Source: Hysterangium stoloniferum (lineage: Eukaryota > Basidiomycota > Agaricomycetes > Hysterangiales > Hysterangiaceae). Taken from it: a DNA stretch of 64,000 bases. Below are positions 9,946 through 22,004 of this stretch, one piece after another. The translations under genes were made by a program, and so were the position numbers. The stretch is from positions 496,001 to 560,000 of the forward strand of contig WHVD01000025.1 in the NCBI GenBank assembly GCA_015178975.1. The letters run 5' to 3'. Position 1 is the first letter of the stretch; every line of letters begins with the position of its first letter. The notes under the pieces are model-generated. The model searched no databases. It worked only from the letters and a program-made list of their open reading frames with translations, and was not told the origin of the DNA.

Positions 9946-10705
9946 ATGACATTCAACAAACGATGACGACTTTAATGGCGAGCATGGGGATTGTATGTCA
10001 CACAGTAGTGCGGAAAAGGCTAAGGTTTGGTATACATGTGTCTTTTTTCTCCCAAGGATGGCACGAATTTCCTTCACTGTAAACTCTTTCTCATAGATAG
10101 CACTGGAATCCGCTCCCCAAGGCCGCACGAAGCCGACCTTTGTGGCATGAAGTAACAAGCAATGTCAAGTATGTAATATTGGTGGTCTCACACAAACACA
10201 ACCAAAGCTCAGTTTTCAGAAATTATATTTCCATATACTTATGAATAGCGCTGTCGGCGGGTATAATCAGGAGAATATTGAATGCATGAGATTATTATAC
10301 TCTGGATCATTAACTCTGCGAGGTTGAGAGTGTTGGCGCGTCATAATCCCAGACACAGGGTCAAGAACAAAGGCTCGCAATAAGCAATTACCTTTGTCCC
10401 TTTGCTCTCTGAGACATTCTAGTACATTCCGTTACCACTTCCTTTTTCTTACATTTCTTTTGTTCCGCAAAAATGATCTCTTCTGCTCAGTTATTTGGCA
10501 CCCTCGGCGTGGAAATACTAGGGTGAGATACTTCTTATTTATATTGCCTTGTACTCCCAAATATTGTGATTTTTAAGACGCATACAGTGTTTCATTCAAG
10601 GAAGCGTTAGAAATACATATAGGCTCATATCTATGAGCGTATGGGTACATTCTGTTGTAACATTTCCGCCCTCGCATTGTCTAATAAAGCCCGAATACAT
10701 CATGA
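9946..10705. other. no gene recognised
   Basis: Between the DUF3712 remnant and the RlpA-like gene. A minus-strand 73-codon frame (10158-9937) may be the diverged upstream part of the DUF3712 remnant, but nothing in it is recognisable. The remainder shows no coding signal. Confidence 0.4.
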
Positions 10706-11164
10706 TTAAACCCAATACCATTTGACCCCCCCAAGGCTTCCAATATCTTCGGAAGCGAGGGCTGAGAAGGCTGAGGGGGAGAAGTCGAGGTCGTAATATC
10801 CGCATCCCACGCATTTGTCAACCACTTTGACAGTGACGGACCGCCCGTCGTATGTGGCTCTGAGCTTCTTGCCGCACACGGGATTTCCGTTAGATTGCGA
10901 ACCACTGCAAAGAAGGGAACACATGAGCGATTCGTTCACGCCCGGAGTATTCGATCATTCGACTCACAAGCTGTTAAACATTTTAGAGGACACGGCGACG
11001 ATGTTGTCTGACGATACGCTGCTCCAACCACATGCACCCCGGCCTGGGGTATAGAATGTTGCACGGCCGGTATTGCTACGGGCGTCGAGTGATACAGGCG
11101 CAGCACCGACGCTGGCTGTGAAAAGCATGACTATTATGGGGAGGAGAGCGGTGAAAAACAACAT
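10706..11164 (-). CDS. secreted RlpA-like double-psi beta-barrel protein (riboflavin-aldehyde-forming-enzyme-like)
   Basis: Two exons, 11164-10968 and 10904-10706, with a 63 bp intron (GTGAGTCG...TTTGCAG), encode 131 aa. Residues 1 to about 20 form a signal peptide (MLFFTALLPIIVMLFTASVG-A). The double-psi beta-barrel follows: GRATFYTPGRGACGW near residue 31, then NPVCGKKLRATYDG, VTVKVVDKCVGCGYYDLDFS and LGGVKWYWV at the end. The length is normal for the fungal family (about 120-140 aa). The start at 11164 was chosen because the signal peptide begins there and a TATA-like box lies about 60 bp upstream. The frame is open further upstream to 11257, but that extension has no signal character. Such proteins are extracellular and often expressed in fruit bodies or at plant contact. 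Enzyme activity is doubtful for most members. A related gene on the same strand lies 1 kb to the right. Confidence 0.88.
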
Positions 11165-11221
11165 GATGTAGCGAGGTACTTGTGGTGCGGTACTTTCAGA
11201 ATGACACGCATTCCCACTCAT

Positions 11222-11231
11222 TTTATATCCT
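11222..11231 (-). promoter_or_regulatory. TATA-like box of the RlpA-like gene
   Basis: The minus strand reads GGATATAAAATG about 60 bp upstream of the chosen ATG at 11164. This favours that start over the in-frame ATG at 11221, which would lie at the box itself. Confidence 0.5.
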
Positions 11232-11264
11232 TTCCACCAGCGCACTTGTCTTTCCATGAGGTGG

Positions 11265-12194
11265 CCACCGCCACCAGCCTCAATTACAGCTCAACACCCT
11301 TCGCTTCTTCTTCATTTTTTTTTCGGTTCGGACCGCAGTAGCCAAAAGAAGGCAATCACATCATGGTAAACGACTGAATTGGACATGCTGTACTGGTTTG
11401 CCTGCACGCTTGAGGAATGAACGTCAGAAAACAAGCTCAGATAATACTATTGGTCGGTGGTCAACTAATCTCGGAATATCGGCGTTGTTTGGGCGCCTAT
11501 TAACATCTTTTCGTCGGTGGAATCAAAAGAGGAAGCTTTTTCTTAGCATTCATGTATCCACGATTTTGAACCTATGCGGTACTTTGATAAATTAGACCCT
11601 GCCCGCCGAACTCACCGTCAAGGAGTGCTGACGGAAAGTTAAAGTTTCCATTTCTACGGGAAGCTGTGTCTATGACGTCGTTTTTTATTACCACAGTCTT
11701 CTGCCTTTCCCTTGGCTGGTTCGTTCGGCACCAAAGCAATTAATCCCTTTATGGGCCCTCGTCAACATTGCCATGTTTTATGCTAGAGCAATTTTCTTTT
11801 CAGAATCCATTTTTTTTAATGGTCGTCTGGGGAAGTAGGAACTACATTAAAGGAAATCTAATTATTGATTTGTAGCGTACAATTCCGACGGTACTTGATT
11901 TTTTTTTAAAATTATGAATACCTTCCTTTTCCACTCGCTTAGCTTCGAAATCGTGAGGGAAGAGCTAAGGGGGATTCACTATCGCCATCGATAGAGTAAC
12001 ACGTTCATTTTCCACTCGCTTAACTGTGAGGGAAGAGTTAAGGAGGATTCACTATCGTCATCGATAGAGTTACCTTATTAATATCATGTAAAATCATTAC
12101 ATCCAGTTTTTTATAGCGTAATAAGATCAACTAATAAAGCAGCGTCAACTATCGTGCGATCTACACACGTCTTCCCTTCCCAATTTTCTAGAAA
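11265..12194. other. intergenic, holds only a tandem hairpin repeat
   Basis: No gene recognised. A 65-codon plus-strand frame (11398-11595) has no family features. The stretch is AT-rich from 11,640 to 11,930 and contains the repeat at 11929-12074. Confidence 0.5.
11929..12074. repeat. two-unit tandem repeat, each unit with hairpins
   Basis: Units start with TTCCACTCGCTTA at 11929 and 12010. Both contain GAGGGAAGAGYTAAGG, then GGATTCACTATCG, ending CATCGATAGAG. CTTAGCTTC/GAAGAGCTAAG and CTATCG-YC-ATCGATAG can pair within a unit. The units differ by a few substitutions and about 9 bp of length. The repeat lies between the two RlpA-like genes. No termini or target duplication were recognised. 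Confidence 0.8.
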
Positions 12195-12723
12195 TTATGT
12201 AAAAGACCATGTGACGCCTTGAAGACGACCAACACTCGGATCAGCGAGTACATTGAATGCTGCGGGTGAGAAATCCAAATCAAATTGTGCACAGCCAGGA
12301 CACCTGTCTTCAACGGTGACGGTTACACTCTTTCCGTTGGCTAAAGCATGAAATAGAAATATGAGACGTGGGATTCTAGATTAGGGATAAATATTCGAAC
12401 CATTCGCCGTTATCTGTTTGCCACAAACAGGGTTTTTATTAGGATTTCCCATGGACTGTGCGTCGTCACTAGGATGAAGCCTGAGTTCACAGGCGATACT
12501 TTCACGCAATTGCATTGTTTTAGTGAACTCACAAGCTCGCAAAGAGTTGGGCGGAGACAGCCACCATAAAATCCGCAGGTGAATTGGTGATACCACACGC
12601 GCCTAGACCTGGAGCAAAGAACGTAGCCTCTCCCTGATTCGTCTGCCGTTTTGCAAGGGGGACAGATGCGACAGATGTCGCTAGCAATAACACAATGGAG
12701 GTGGCGAACGTTGGCATGAACAT
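12195..12723 (-). CDS. secreted RlpA-like double-psi beta-barrel protein, second copy
   Basis: Three exons, 12723-12533, 12468-12401 and 12340-12195, with introns of 64 and 60 bp, encode 134 aa. Residues 1 to about 20 are a signal peptide (MFMPTFATSIVLLLATSVAS), then PLAKRQ, a likely Kex2-type processing site. The barrel follows: GEATFFAPGLGACGI, NPVCGKQITANGKS, VTVTVEDRCPGCAQFDLDFS and LQGVTWSFT at the C-terminus. It keeps the two Cys of the CPGC motif. Compared with the first gene it has an extra intron after ITANG and a clearly different sequence, so the pair is old rather than a recent duplication. The alternative start at 12717 would shorten the signal peptide by two residues. Confidence 0.9.
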
Positions 12724-15700
12724 GTTAATATATAGAAAGAGTGGAAATTTGAAGATTATAAAAAATGTAGTTAAGAATCAATAGAGAAAAATGCTGAAGA
12801 GGTGCCGGACAAAGAAAACGGCATGCCAAAAGATCTATCTTATACGTGAAAAAGACGCCAAATGAGAGTATAAGCCTGTACGGACTATACCACTGAGATG
12901 ATGATATGATACCGTCGTCGTTATGGGACATTGGTCGCAACAGCGGGCACGCTATGTGTTCGGATCCTTTAAATAGATCGACAATGGAACGAGAGCATAG
13001 TGCAGCTGTGGTCGCAGTCATGACACACTTCCAAAGGATTGTCGGTTGGGTAAAAACACACAATATAAACCTCTGTGAGAAATACAGCCAAACCAAACGG
13101 TACTTTAATAAGAATGAGGAAGGTTGCAAGCAGTTCAAAGGCAATGTGGGAAGGTGGAAACAGAAATTGATATCTAGAAAGATGTATCATGCACCGCCAC
13201 ATTTTTTGAAATGTGTGACATTATCGTCTAGTGACGGTTGTATGGGTTTCTCCCACCAAAAATAGTCCTTAGATACACGGGTTAAATTATCGTAGGAACC
13301 TTGAATGTAAAACAATCTTACACGTTTTGCTCTCAAAGACAAAATCCGTCGTCAATTGCTGCCAGCGAAAGATTTCCTGGCACCATCACATCCCCGGGCG
13401 CTAATCCAGGTGGCCGTGATACCGTTAAAAGCCGTTAAAAGCCGGAAAGCTGCCAATGATGTCATCCTTATCCTTTTTAAGTGTGGTAGTTTCTAAAATG
13501 TCGTAAAGGAACAAGGAGCATGCTGCGGTATATGTAAACCACCGTGAGCCTTATATAATTCAAGTCCTCTCACTGGTTTTCCGAAGGAAACAGCCTACAT
13601 ATTAAATACAATAGACTATATACGCATGCATAATGATTTCGTGTAGAGATTATTCCTTTCCAACTGTTCAGGGAACCAAAATCCCGATTACTATCGGGCT
13701 AATAGTACACCCTTTAAAAAATAACCTTTTCGCCGGCAACAGCCTGCAACACGAGATGATTCCGTGGGAGGACTGTTGTCGTTTAAGTACTCCGACAGGC
13801 GGGTATCTCCTAGCCAATTACGTTGATTCTACAACACCGGCATCTCTCAAGACGTCTCTAAGATTATTCCTAAAACCCTACTTTCTGACAAACTACCCGT
13901 TGTCCCTTACAAAGTTTTTTCCGGCCATGCAAGTGAGGAGATTGTCCACACCTTGAACCTACTATACATTCAAGGAACAGCTAACGATGCTGATGTAGGC
14001 TAGGACCTGTGAAGATGTGCTAGTTTCCAAGTAGTAGGGAGAAGATGAAGGCGTTACCTCACCCAACTCCATCGAACTCAGAACTTCGCATCCAAAAGCT
14101 CTAGCTGTTGTACCAACCCCAAAAGTAATTTTGTCAGCCATTTGGTCACGTAAATAGCTCAAAATACTCTACTCTGCTGTGAACATGTGTTTATGATAAT
14201 CCTTGAAATCATTTAACCTATGTTATAAAAACACATCTAGGCTAGACTTACAGCAGTGAAAGTTAGATGTTAGCCATCTATAAAGTCGTCCCATTGTTTT
14301 TAGTGAGGAAATCCTCCACCGAAAATGTCGTCCTTTAAACATGCCTGAGTCTTGGTCCTTTAAATGCCCACCACCTATCGCATTCTCTGCAAATGATAAC
14401 AGCCTCGACATTGCGGACACTATGATACATTGTGCTGTTATAATCACTTGGACTTGCAGTTCTCACTTTCAATACTGACACTCCTTATTGTTGATGATTT
14501 ACTATTCGAGAGTTCTGCACAGAAGTCTTGTGGTAGGTAAATAATCATAATAAATGAACTGACAATGTCCATTAAGCCCAAGAACTTCTAATCAATTCTT
14601 ACCATCTCCCTTCATCAACTACGCATGTTCAGCAATGCGCCAAAAAAGAAAAAGGCCTTGAGAATCTTGAAAAAAGTGTTTGAAAAAATGGGATTGCTCT
14701 GGAGAGTGCCGGAGTGTTCGCCCTGACGTCCAAGATTATGACGGGAGCCCCAGTTGTTTCGTCGCGTTACCGGAGGTACAGTTGGCTCACATTCATTGGT
14801 ATTTAGGTCGTTATTTCAAGCCTGCTCATGATGTATAATCGCTCATATAGCTGTTCTTTCTGCCCTGCCAGATGGGAGCCTGTTGGTTAGCCGCCACAGG
14901 TAGAGCACCATGACGGAACCTCATTGGGGAGTGAATGAAATTTCATAGAATGGAATCCTATGGCCTGGATATATCCTGTCAAACCCCATTTACGACAATT
15001 ATCCCACGCACAGTGGGAATGGGATACTAATGAAGTACATCCTCAACGAAGATCATGAAAATCAAACCAAGTATCACATAAATATGATCCTCACAGAATA
15101 CTATAAGGAACATCAGTGTGTATTTATGGAAAAATATGCAAAAAAACCTCCAGTGACACCCACTTCTGGTATACAACCAATGTTCAATTATTGGTTGAAA
15201 CTCAAGACCAAGCCTGGTCAACTGAGCTGGTTCAACAAGCCAGGTCCCTCCATGGGTTCTGGGAAATAGGTGGGACAATGTACATTGCCTTCTGTGTGGG
15301 ATTGATTATCCTTGAACCCCAAAGTCTAAACAGAGTCAACATGTGCACTTGAACAAGTAAAACAAATGGGTATGGCTCCTGTTTGTAACTTCAAATCAAC
15401 CTTAGAACTTAATCCTAATAGGTACAATATACTGTATATGTGTAATTTTCTAAGCACTTAGCAGTAATCTTGAAAAACCAAAGGATGTGTGGTTTTAGTT
15501 AACAGTTTTAAGTAAGGGGAGCCTGTCAACGGATTGTATTTTAGGGTTCTTATTTGTTAGTACATTAAATGCATATCTGATTTCCCAGTCATAGAATAAA
15601 TAGCTTTCGTGCTAGTTAAGTAATGACTGAAAGCTACCTAATAAGTGGGAGTTTTCTCATTATCCTGAGATAGGCAATGCTTTGTTCCCTGGAGCAGGTG

Positions 15701-16790
15701 GAATAAGGTGCACTGAAGCAAATCACACAATGTGAGGCAAGGAAGATGGTAAAGTAAGCTTCACTATATTTCCAGGTGTAGTCCAGCTGCTTGATACATG
15801 AAGGGGAGGCTGTGTAACTATAAGTCAGCTGCGCTTGCTGTTGTGAAATGACTATGTGCAGGATCTGCACAGTAACTGTACACAATTGTAGTTGCTGCAC
15901 AGTGCATTTACACACAGTCATTGCAGTAGTTGCACAACTGACATTGTAACTATGAAGCATATATGTATGCACATGTGGCTGTTGCAACAAAGGATTGTTA
16001 GAATATAAGGCTGTGTGAGCATGCACAAGGTGCCACACCAGCAATTTGCCACCCTATTGTTCTTTTGAGCTTGGCTTAACCCTTTGTTGCCATATGTCTA
16101 TTGTTCTCAAGGCATATATAACTAGTATAGATTTCTTGTACTTACACTATCTGTTTGCCTCCTACAAGACACAGAGGGTCAAATGGAAATTATATTCATC
16201 ATTGCTTGAGATTCATGAGCTTTAAGATCTTATTTCAACAAGGATATGATTGCAATAGCAAATGTAATGTAGTAATGAACAATCAATCTGTGTGCACTTA
16301 GCACAATGATCATATCATCACTGTCACAATCAGACATTCAGCATCACAAAGATCATTGACATGACAACACTATGTCACAACAAATGAGTGTGGTTGCAAG
16401 ATCACTGATTCATGTGTTTCCAGAATTTAACTAAAAAGTTTTTTGTGCATGTGCAGGGCTCAACCTTACAAATGTGAATAACCAGTTTAATGATAAGTGT
16501 AGTCAATACAAGCTCAATAGGAGATACTATTCCAAGGGCCATGAACCAAACATGAAAGCTTTGAAACAAAGAGTAGGTGAGCAGACCATTTAAGCATACA
16601 TCCACAAGCATTGTGACTGAAGTGTGAAAATAAATCAGTAGGATTTTGGGTCTGAGCACTGAAGATACCCTATTACACTGGACACTTACAGTAACATCCA
16701 CCTTGTGACCCAAATGAGTTTCCAACCTTTCCTTGACTTCACAATGAAGACCTACCCTCATCACCCAATCCCCATTCCCAATTTTTCCTA
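12724..16790. other. 4 kb with no recognised gene
   Basis: Open frames occur at 12725-13144 (-), 12906-13265 (+), 13633-13956 (+), 15030-15269 (+) and 15634-16044 (-). None shows a motif, codon pattern or splice structure that I recognise. From about 14,500 to 16,790 base composition and TG/CA-rich stretches resemble the transposon-derived DNA elsewhere in the window, but no termini could be fixed. Confidence 0.5.
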
Positions 16791-17343
16791 TTGTTCTCTT
16801 TGTTCACCAGTTTTATACTCTCTCCTTATTGTGTTCTTTTCTAGTCTTGTTGTGTGTCTGGATTGGTAGTCCAATAACTCTTAGACATATATAGTACTTA
16901 GGTGGTTCTGTATTTACAAACCAATTCAGTTATCAACTAAGTTTACATCAACACTCCCATTTTACTGCTCATCAGGTTCCCTCAGCAATCCCAATCTCCT
17001 ACCTTCACATTTTTGATCTCCTGGGTCTTCTCAACTCCCAACTCTCATCCTTTGTACCCACTAAGACCAGATCAGCCCCTGAGATTTACTAAACATCCCA
17101 ACTTAACCTCCAGTCTCAGGTCATCCTTTGACCCAAGAATACACTAAGTACTTGTCTCTTTGAGATAAGGACAACTGAAAATCTTGTGAGGGCACAGCAC
17201 GTAAGCTGAAGCTAAGGGCTTCTCACTCTCAATCATCTTCCCCAGTCCAGGAAATTACCTAGAGACTTTGGTTCATGGTGCTGCCATCTATTCAATTATG
17301 ACTCAATTGATAGCTCTACTCTTGTAGAGTCACTGTTCTTATT
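16791..17343 (+). mobile_element. diverged relative of LTR-A (relic)
   Basis: Contains GAGGGCACAGCACGTAAGCTGAAGC (about 17,187-17,210), a variant of the LTR-A module GAGGGC-CAGCCTATAAGCTGAAGCC, preceded by the polypyrimidine and CCAACTC-rich tract that precedes it in LTR-A. Ends were not found. It sits beside a gypsy protease fragment on the other strand. Confidence 0.45.
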
Positions 17344-17697
17344 TCAATCTGAAGCATTGCCCCCAGTAGGGCTACTGGGTACTTCATTTATTAGGTGTCT
17401 AGTAACATCTTTGTTATCAGGAATAGTCTTATTCTTGACCTGAATACTGCCCTTACTGCTCAAGTCAAGTGCAATGCCCCATTTCCTTAGGAATGAAATG
17501 TCTAGTAAAATGTTGTAGTAGTCAATATTGGTCACAATAAAATATTCAAGGGATTCGAATCTCCCCAATTTTATGGTGCTCTGTGCATCATCATTGACTA
17601 CTGACTCACTTTCTGCAATGACTAGCTGTGGGCTGGTGTGCTGTTTGGGTGCAGATGTTTGAAGTCTAGCAGCGCATGCAAAATCAGGAGATACCAC
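17344..17697 (-). pseudogene. Ty3/gypsy retropepsin-region fragment
   Basis: A 117-codon minus-strand frame contains IKLGRFESLEYFIVTNIDYY followed by NILLDISFLRKWGIALDLSS. This is the C-terminal part of the gypsy aspartic protease (the ILG-PFL-K motif) and its link to reverse transcriptase. The upstream active-site region and everything downstream are missing, so it is a relic. Confidence 0.6.
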
Positions 17698-18618
17698 TAT
17701 CCCCTCACACCCACTGTGGAGAAGGTATCATGCGTATTAATGTATCTGGGTGCTCTGGGCCAAGCAGTCGCTTGCGTGCCTCAGGACCCGTACTTCCAGC
17801 TCCCGAGCTTCAGTATACTTTCCCTAATTCTGCAATGTGTATGTGGCCACCGCAGGGTGTAACAAAATGAAAGCAAGTCAATCGTTCGCATCAGCCCAAA
17901 CAAGATGCATCGAGGAGGCATTGAAATCAGCGTGAGTACAAAATGAAAATAGAGTCGTGGCATTGCCCCCGATGGATAATGAGATATAATAAATTGAGTG
18001 AAATAAAATGCGTAATAAAGAGTTCAGAAAGCCCCGGGAGATGTGGGGGGCCAGTGTAACATTGCAGGCTTGAATATCACATTGGGGCTTTTTATCAGTT
18101 ATCTAGATCTAATCAGAATCAATAGACCTAATTAGAAGCATACAACGTAACATCAAATTTTCAGCCACTTTCCAAGGGCTCTGCACATTGCCACGAAGCA
18201 ACCTAACAGGTGGCCCCACTAATCCAAGTTTCTGATTCAGTATGTCTTATTCTCTCTCTTTGCTGTGCCTCTCCATATTGCGCACCATTATAAGAACCGA
18301 CCTACATATAATACCTCATTTATGCACTTCTGTTGAGCAAGAGACAAAAAGAGAAGCATAAATTGATTCCTGCAAATACATATTCAACCACAAGCAATCT
18401 GATAACACTAAATGAATAAATAAAAACGTAGACCCAAGCGCGTGACAACTTTAACAAAGATAGCGATTCAAGAAGCAGTGAAATAAAAGAGATCTAGAAC
18501 ATTCCGTGACCACCACATGTAGGTCAATTCGCAGTGGATACAGGTGGATACCATACTTTACATAATTAGGCGATTCTACGATAAAGTCAATTAGTATTCA
18601 TCGCAACACTAGTTTAAT
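17698..18618. other. no gene recognised
   Basis: Short frames only. This is the downstream region of the F-box-like gene at 18619-19575. Confidence 0.5.
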
Positions 18619-19575
18619 TCATACTTGTTCAAATAATAATCTCTCCGCCAGTGTCCAAATGTTCTCTCCCCCTCGACTCCATCGTCGCCAAGTCGTGCAT
18701 TCGATGCGATCATGGGGCAATAGAACATACCGAGCATCTCTCTTTGTCCCAATCAACTCCATTATTCCTTCTTGGATCGCTTGTAGGTCTTCAGAAGGAC
18801 CTCCTTCGCCATAAAATACCATCACGCCTATCAATTGCAGTCTCGGGAAAGAGTTCAATAGTCCGAAGGCGCCTCTAACTGTGGAAATCGTAGCTATATC
18901 AGTGGAGGGCATTAGTGGGGCTATGAAGTGCGTGAGGTTTGGTAAATATGCAGGGGTAGTTGGCATGATATTTAAAACAAACGGAGAGGTGGTTAGAACG
19001 TGGGTGATCGAGGTAAATAAGCGTCCGTTGAGAAACGAGATGCGATTTTCGAGTCCGAGGTATATATGAGTAAAAGAGGAAAGGCGTCCGGATCGTGCAC
19101 GCTTGTTCAATGATGACACCGCGGACGAAGAGAGGGATTTTAAGCACGGGAGGTTAATAATGAAATTGATATTCTCCGTCGCGCCGTGAGAAATGTATAG
19201 ATGATTCACGGACTGCCTGTACATTGCTATCCTTTCCTGGGGACATCTAGAGAGAATAGTTGATTGGAATTGATGGAAAGCCTCTCGATGTGAAATAGTC
19301 ACGGTTCGATACAGAGCAGCAATAGTGAGGTGGAGAGTGGCTTTCGAGACACGGCACAATGCCATACCTGTGCTGGGATGTTCAGCCGCAATTTCGAAAA
19401 TCGTACGTATGAGTTCGATAGGAAGGCATTCGTAAAACGAATGGGTTTGATGAGAACTTGGGATGGGTGGTCGAAACCGTGATTGTCGCTTGAAAGTTGA
19501 GAAAGGATTGTCAATATGTCTTATCCTGTCATGGTTCCTATCTGTTAGCCTATTCTTTGTATTGCTCGGGACCAA
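18619..19575 (-). CDS. F-box-like protein, family X, copy 1
   Basis: A single-exon 318 aa frame. After a basic N-terminus (1-45), YECLPIELIRTIFEIAAEHP (about 48-67) matches the F-box-like start common in agaricomycetes (LP-EL---IFE-A), followed by LCRVSK. The remainder is a short repeat-like body with NLPCLKSL, YLPNLTHFIAPLMPS and FPRLQLIGVMVF, ending WTLAERLLFEQV. It is homologous along its length to 22565-23458, which also has PNLTHFVTPVL, FPKLRVIGLMVF and WELAERLL. An F-box would link an SCF ubiquitin ligase to targets, but the target is unknown and the F-box is weak. The upstream exon structure is unsure and the start could be internal. Confidence 0.75.
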   Translation of the reverse strand: MVPSNTKNRLTDRNHDRIRHIDNPFSTFKRQSRFRPPIPSSHQTHSFYECLPIELIRTIFEIAAEHPSTGMALCRVSKATLHLTIAALYRTVTISHREAFHQFQSTILSRCPQERIAMYRQSVNHLYISHGATENINFIINLPCLKSLSSSAVSSLNKRARSGRLSSFTHIYLGLENRISFLNGRLFTSITHVLTTSPFVLNIMPTTPAYLPNLTHFIAPLMPSTDIATISTVRGAFGLLNSFPRLQLIGVMVFYGEGGPSEDLQAIQEGIMELIGTKRDARYVLLPHDRIECTTWRRWSRGGENIWTLAERLLFEQV

Positions 19576-20325
19576 ATAGAGTACTCTTACCCATTGTCCA
19601 TCCTCATCATTGCGCGTGGCAGAACTGAGCGCCCGACCGGCTATGGCAACCAGCCGCCCACAATTCCGAACTCTTCCGTTCCAATACTACCAGACAGCTC
19701 ATCCTTGGAATTTGAACGTTATACACGACCTAATCAGTTTCAATCGTTTCTGATAGTGAAAGTGAATAACCACTGTGGGGAAGGGTTGGCCTTTTATAAA
19801 TTAAAATTAAAAATTTTCGTGTTACCGACTGATCCGGAAGCAGTTGGGCTTCTCTAAAACTGCCCTAAGCCCGAATATAAGTAGCATCTCGTGGAGCTAT
19901 TCAAACCATGGCCACAATAGAGTTAATTCAGTCTATTCTATTCTATTCAGCATGCGAACGTGGGACGAGAACCCCCCCGCGCTCTCACCAATATAATGAT
20001 TATTTGTAGGATAGTCCCTAAAGTTTGATTATTTTGTGGTAATAAATTTTTTCTATTACTACATACATCTCGTCATAATTTACGTTGTTATTGTTATAAC
20101 CATACGCAGATTGCTCACGCGGAGCATAGTTACAAAAGCAAGTGGACAACTCTGCGGCCCGGGCCTACTCAAAGGAAGTAATTATATCCAAAAGTGAAAA
20201 TGTATCTAAATATGAATCGCTTCCTTTGTTACTTAAATTCTATAGTCATGGTTTTCCCACGATGGGTCCCAAATCAATCGCCACCACCATAACCACCATC
20301 ATCGACGACTCTCAAAGTTGCTTTC
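19576..20325. other. intergenic between divergent F-box genes
   Basis: Shared upstream region of the minus-strand gene ending at 19575 and the plus-strand gene starting at 20326. No recognised gene. AT-rich from 19,990 to 20,100. Confidence 0.5.
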
Positions 20326-22004
20326 ATGAGTCCAGCATCGTTGTCAAGTCTGAAAAACACATTAATTCAAGAGATTCTTGAAAACATAGATAATCCTCGC
20401 CACTTGGTTGCATTTGCTGCCACATCGCAGCGTTTCTGTGATCTCGTGACTACTTCCCATATTGTGTACTGGAAGATACGCTGCGATCCGCGGCGCAAAC
20501 TGTTATGGACAGAACTGTCCGAAAGTCCAGTTCTTGCCGCTCGCGTTCGAATCCTGGAGCTCGTGGCTGAGGATGAGGATACATCGATCGAGATGTTGAT
20601 GCCTTCCTACACTATGCAGGACCACGCCACTCAACACAACGAGGACTCGGGAGACGAAGAAGTAAATTTTGATGAAAACTTATGTTCGTGGGGCCATAAA
20701 AACCAACTGTTGGAATGCATGGCAGCATTGGCAAAGGCTCTTCAACGAACGAAACGCCTTTTTCGGTTCTGCTGGTCGTTCTGGCCTGCCTCTGATGTAG
20801 GCTTTAACACGGTCTTCGAATCGCTCCAACACAATTGTCCACTGCTTCGCGAGCTTCAGGTCGAGTACAGCCAGGAAAACCTTCGTCAGTATCCATCGTT
20901 CTATCGAATCAGCACCCCGGTATGCTCTCTTTCTACCTTTATGAGCATATCACTAATAATAGTACGAAAGCTTTGGAAAGTATCAGAATTGACCAGCTTA
21001 TCCCTTGTCATTGTCGAACAGCTTCCTAGAACTCATCATCAGCCACAGTATCTCGATCCACTAATGATCATCTTGCTTACCCGTTGTCCCAACCTCGAAC
21101 AACTTTTTTTATGCCTTAAGGCATCTGTGGACGGATCGAGACCCATTCAAGCATCTCGTCTCCTAGCGGCAAAATGGCCACATCTCAAACGCCTATCTTT
21201 GTCTGGCCACCTTAAGTTATACAAAGAAGACGTTGACAAAAGGCCCAAAACTCGGGCTGCTTTACTAAAGCGTTTTCTCAAAAGCCATCCTAAGATCGAA
21301 GCTATATCCTTAAACCATGAGTGGCTTTCTCCCGTTCCTGGGGGTATATTTAGCTCTGACACGACGCCCAATTTGCGAAGTCTATCTCTCCTCCCCGATC
21401 GTGACCGTGGATCAATTCAAGGGATCATTTCTTCTGAACTTGCGGGGAAAATAACGCATTTCTCGGGAGCTTTGACAGTTGACTGCTTGTCGCTACTTTC
21501 TGAAATGAAAGCACTTTGCAGCTTGTGTCTTATAAACCCAGCGAACTATTCCCTGTTGGATGTCGCGTACTGTGTGCCGGATCTGCAAGGTCTATCCGTG
21601 TATATCCCTTCCACAAGTTGCTGTACCCATGTAAGCTCAGTATCTCTTTAATCTTCCCCAGCGCTCACGTATCTCGTTAATAGACAATCCTCGATATGCT
21701 CCCACATCTCGTCCATCTGTCGAGATTCAAGCGAATTACTCATCTTGCCTGGCTTTTCAATCATGTCGATACCACCACCCTCGAAGCCGAAGGCCTTCTG
21801 ATATTAACCGCCGCATCAATTCCAAGCTTGATATACATCCAGGTTGCCGGTAATTATACGGACGATACCGACACCGGCTGGATAAAGCTACGACGTGATG
21901 CGTCTGGGTTGTACAATGGATTTATTTCTGTCCAAGATGCTGAGCGGCAGGAGCTTCAGCTTTGGACCTGGGGGGATTATTTTACGGGATTTGTTCCCCA
22001 CTAG
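20326..22004 (+). CDS. F-box/LRR protein, family Y, copy 1
   Basis: Three exons (20326-20919, 20971-21630, 21684-22004) encode 524 aa. The F-box is near the N-terminus: LIQEILENIDNPRHLVAFAA, then FCDLVTTSHIVYWKIRCDPRR (about residues 14-55). An acidic stretch follows near 85-115. LRR-like strands come after (CPNLEQLFLCLK, WPHLKRLSLSGHLKLY, TPNLRSLSLLPD, LQGLSVYIP). The C-terminus ends WTWGDYFTGFVPH. Intron 1 (51 bp, with a CTAAT branch site) has no stop and keeps frame, so it could be read as coding. I call it an intron because the paralogue at 24755-26412 has an intron at the identical position, with the same first-exon length (594 bp). The predicted role is an SCF substrate receptor with unknown substrate. 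Confidence 0.88.

Noticed and set aside
12725..13265. Overlapping frames of 139 (-) and 119 (+) codons
   Set aside because: They overlap on opposite strands without motifs, signal peptide or splice support. Probably chance.
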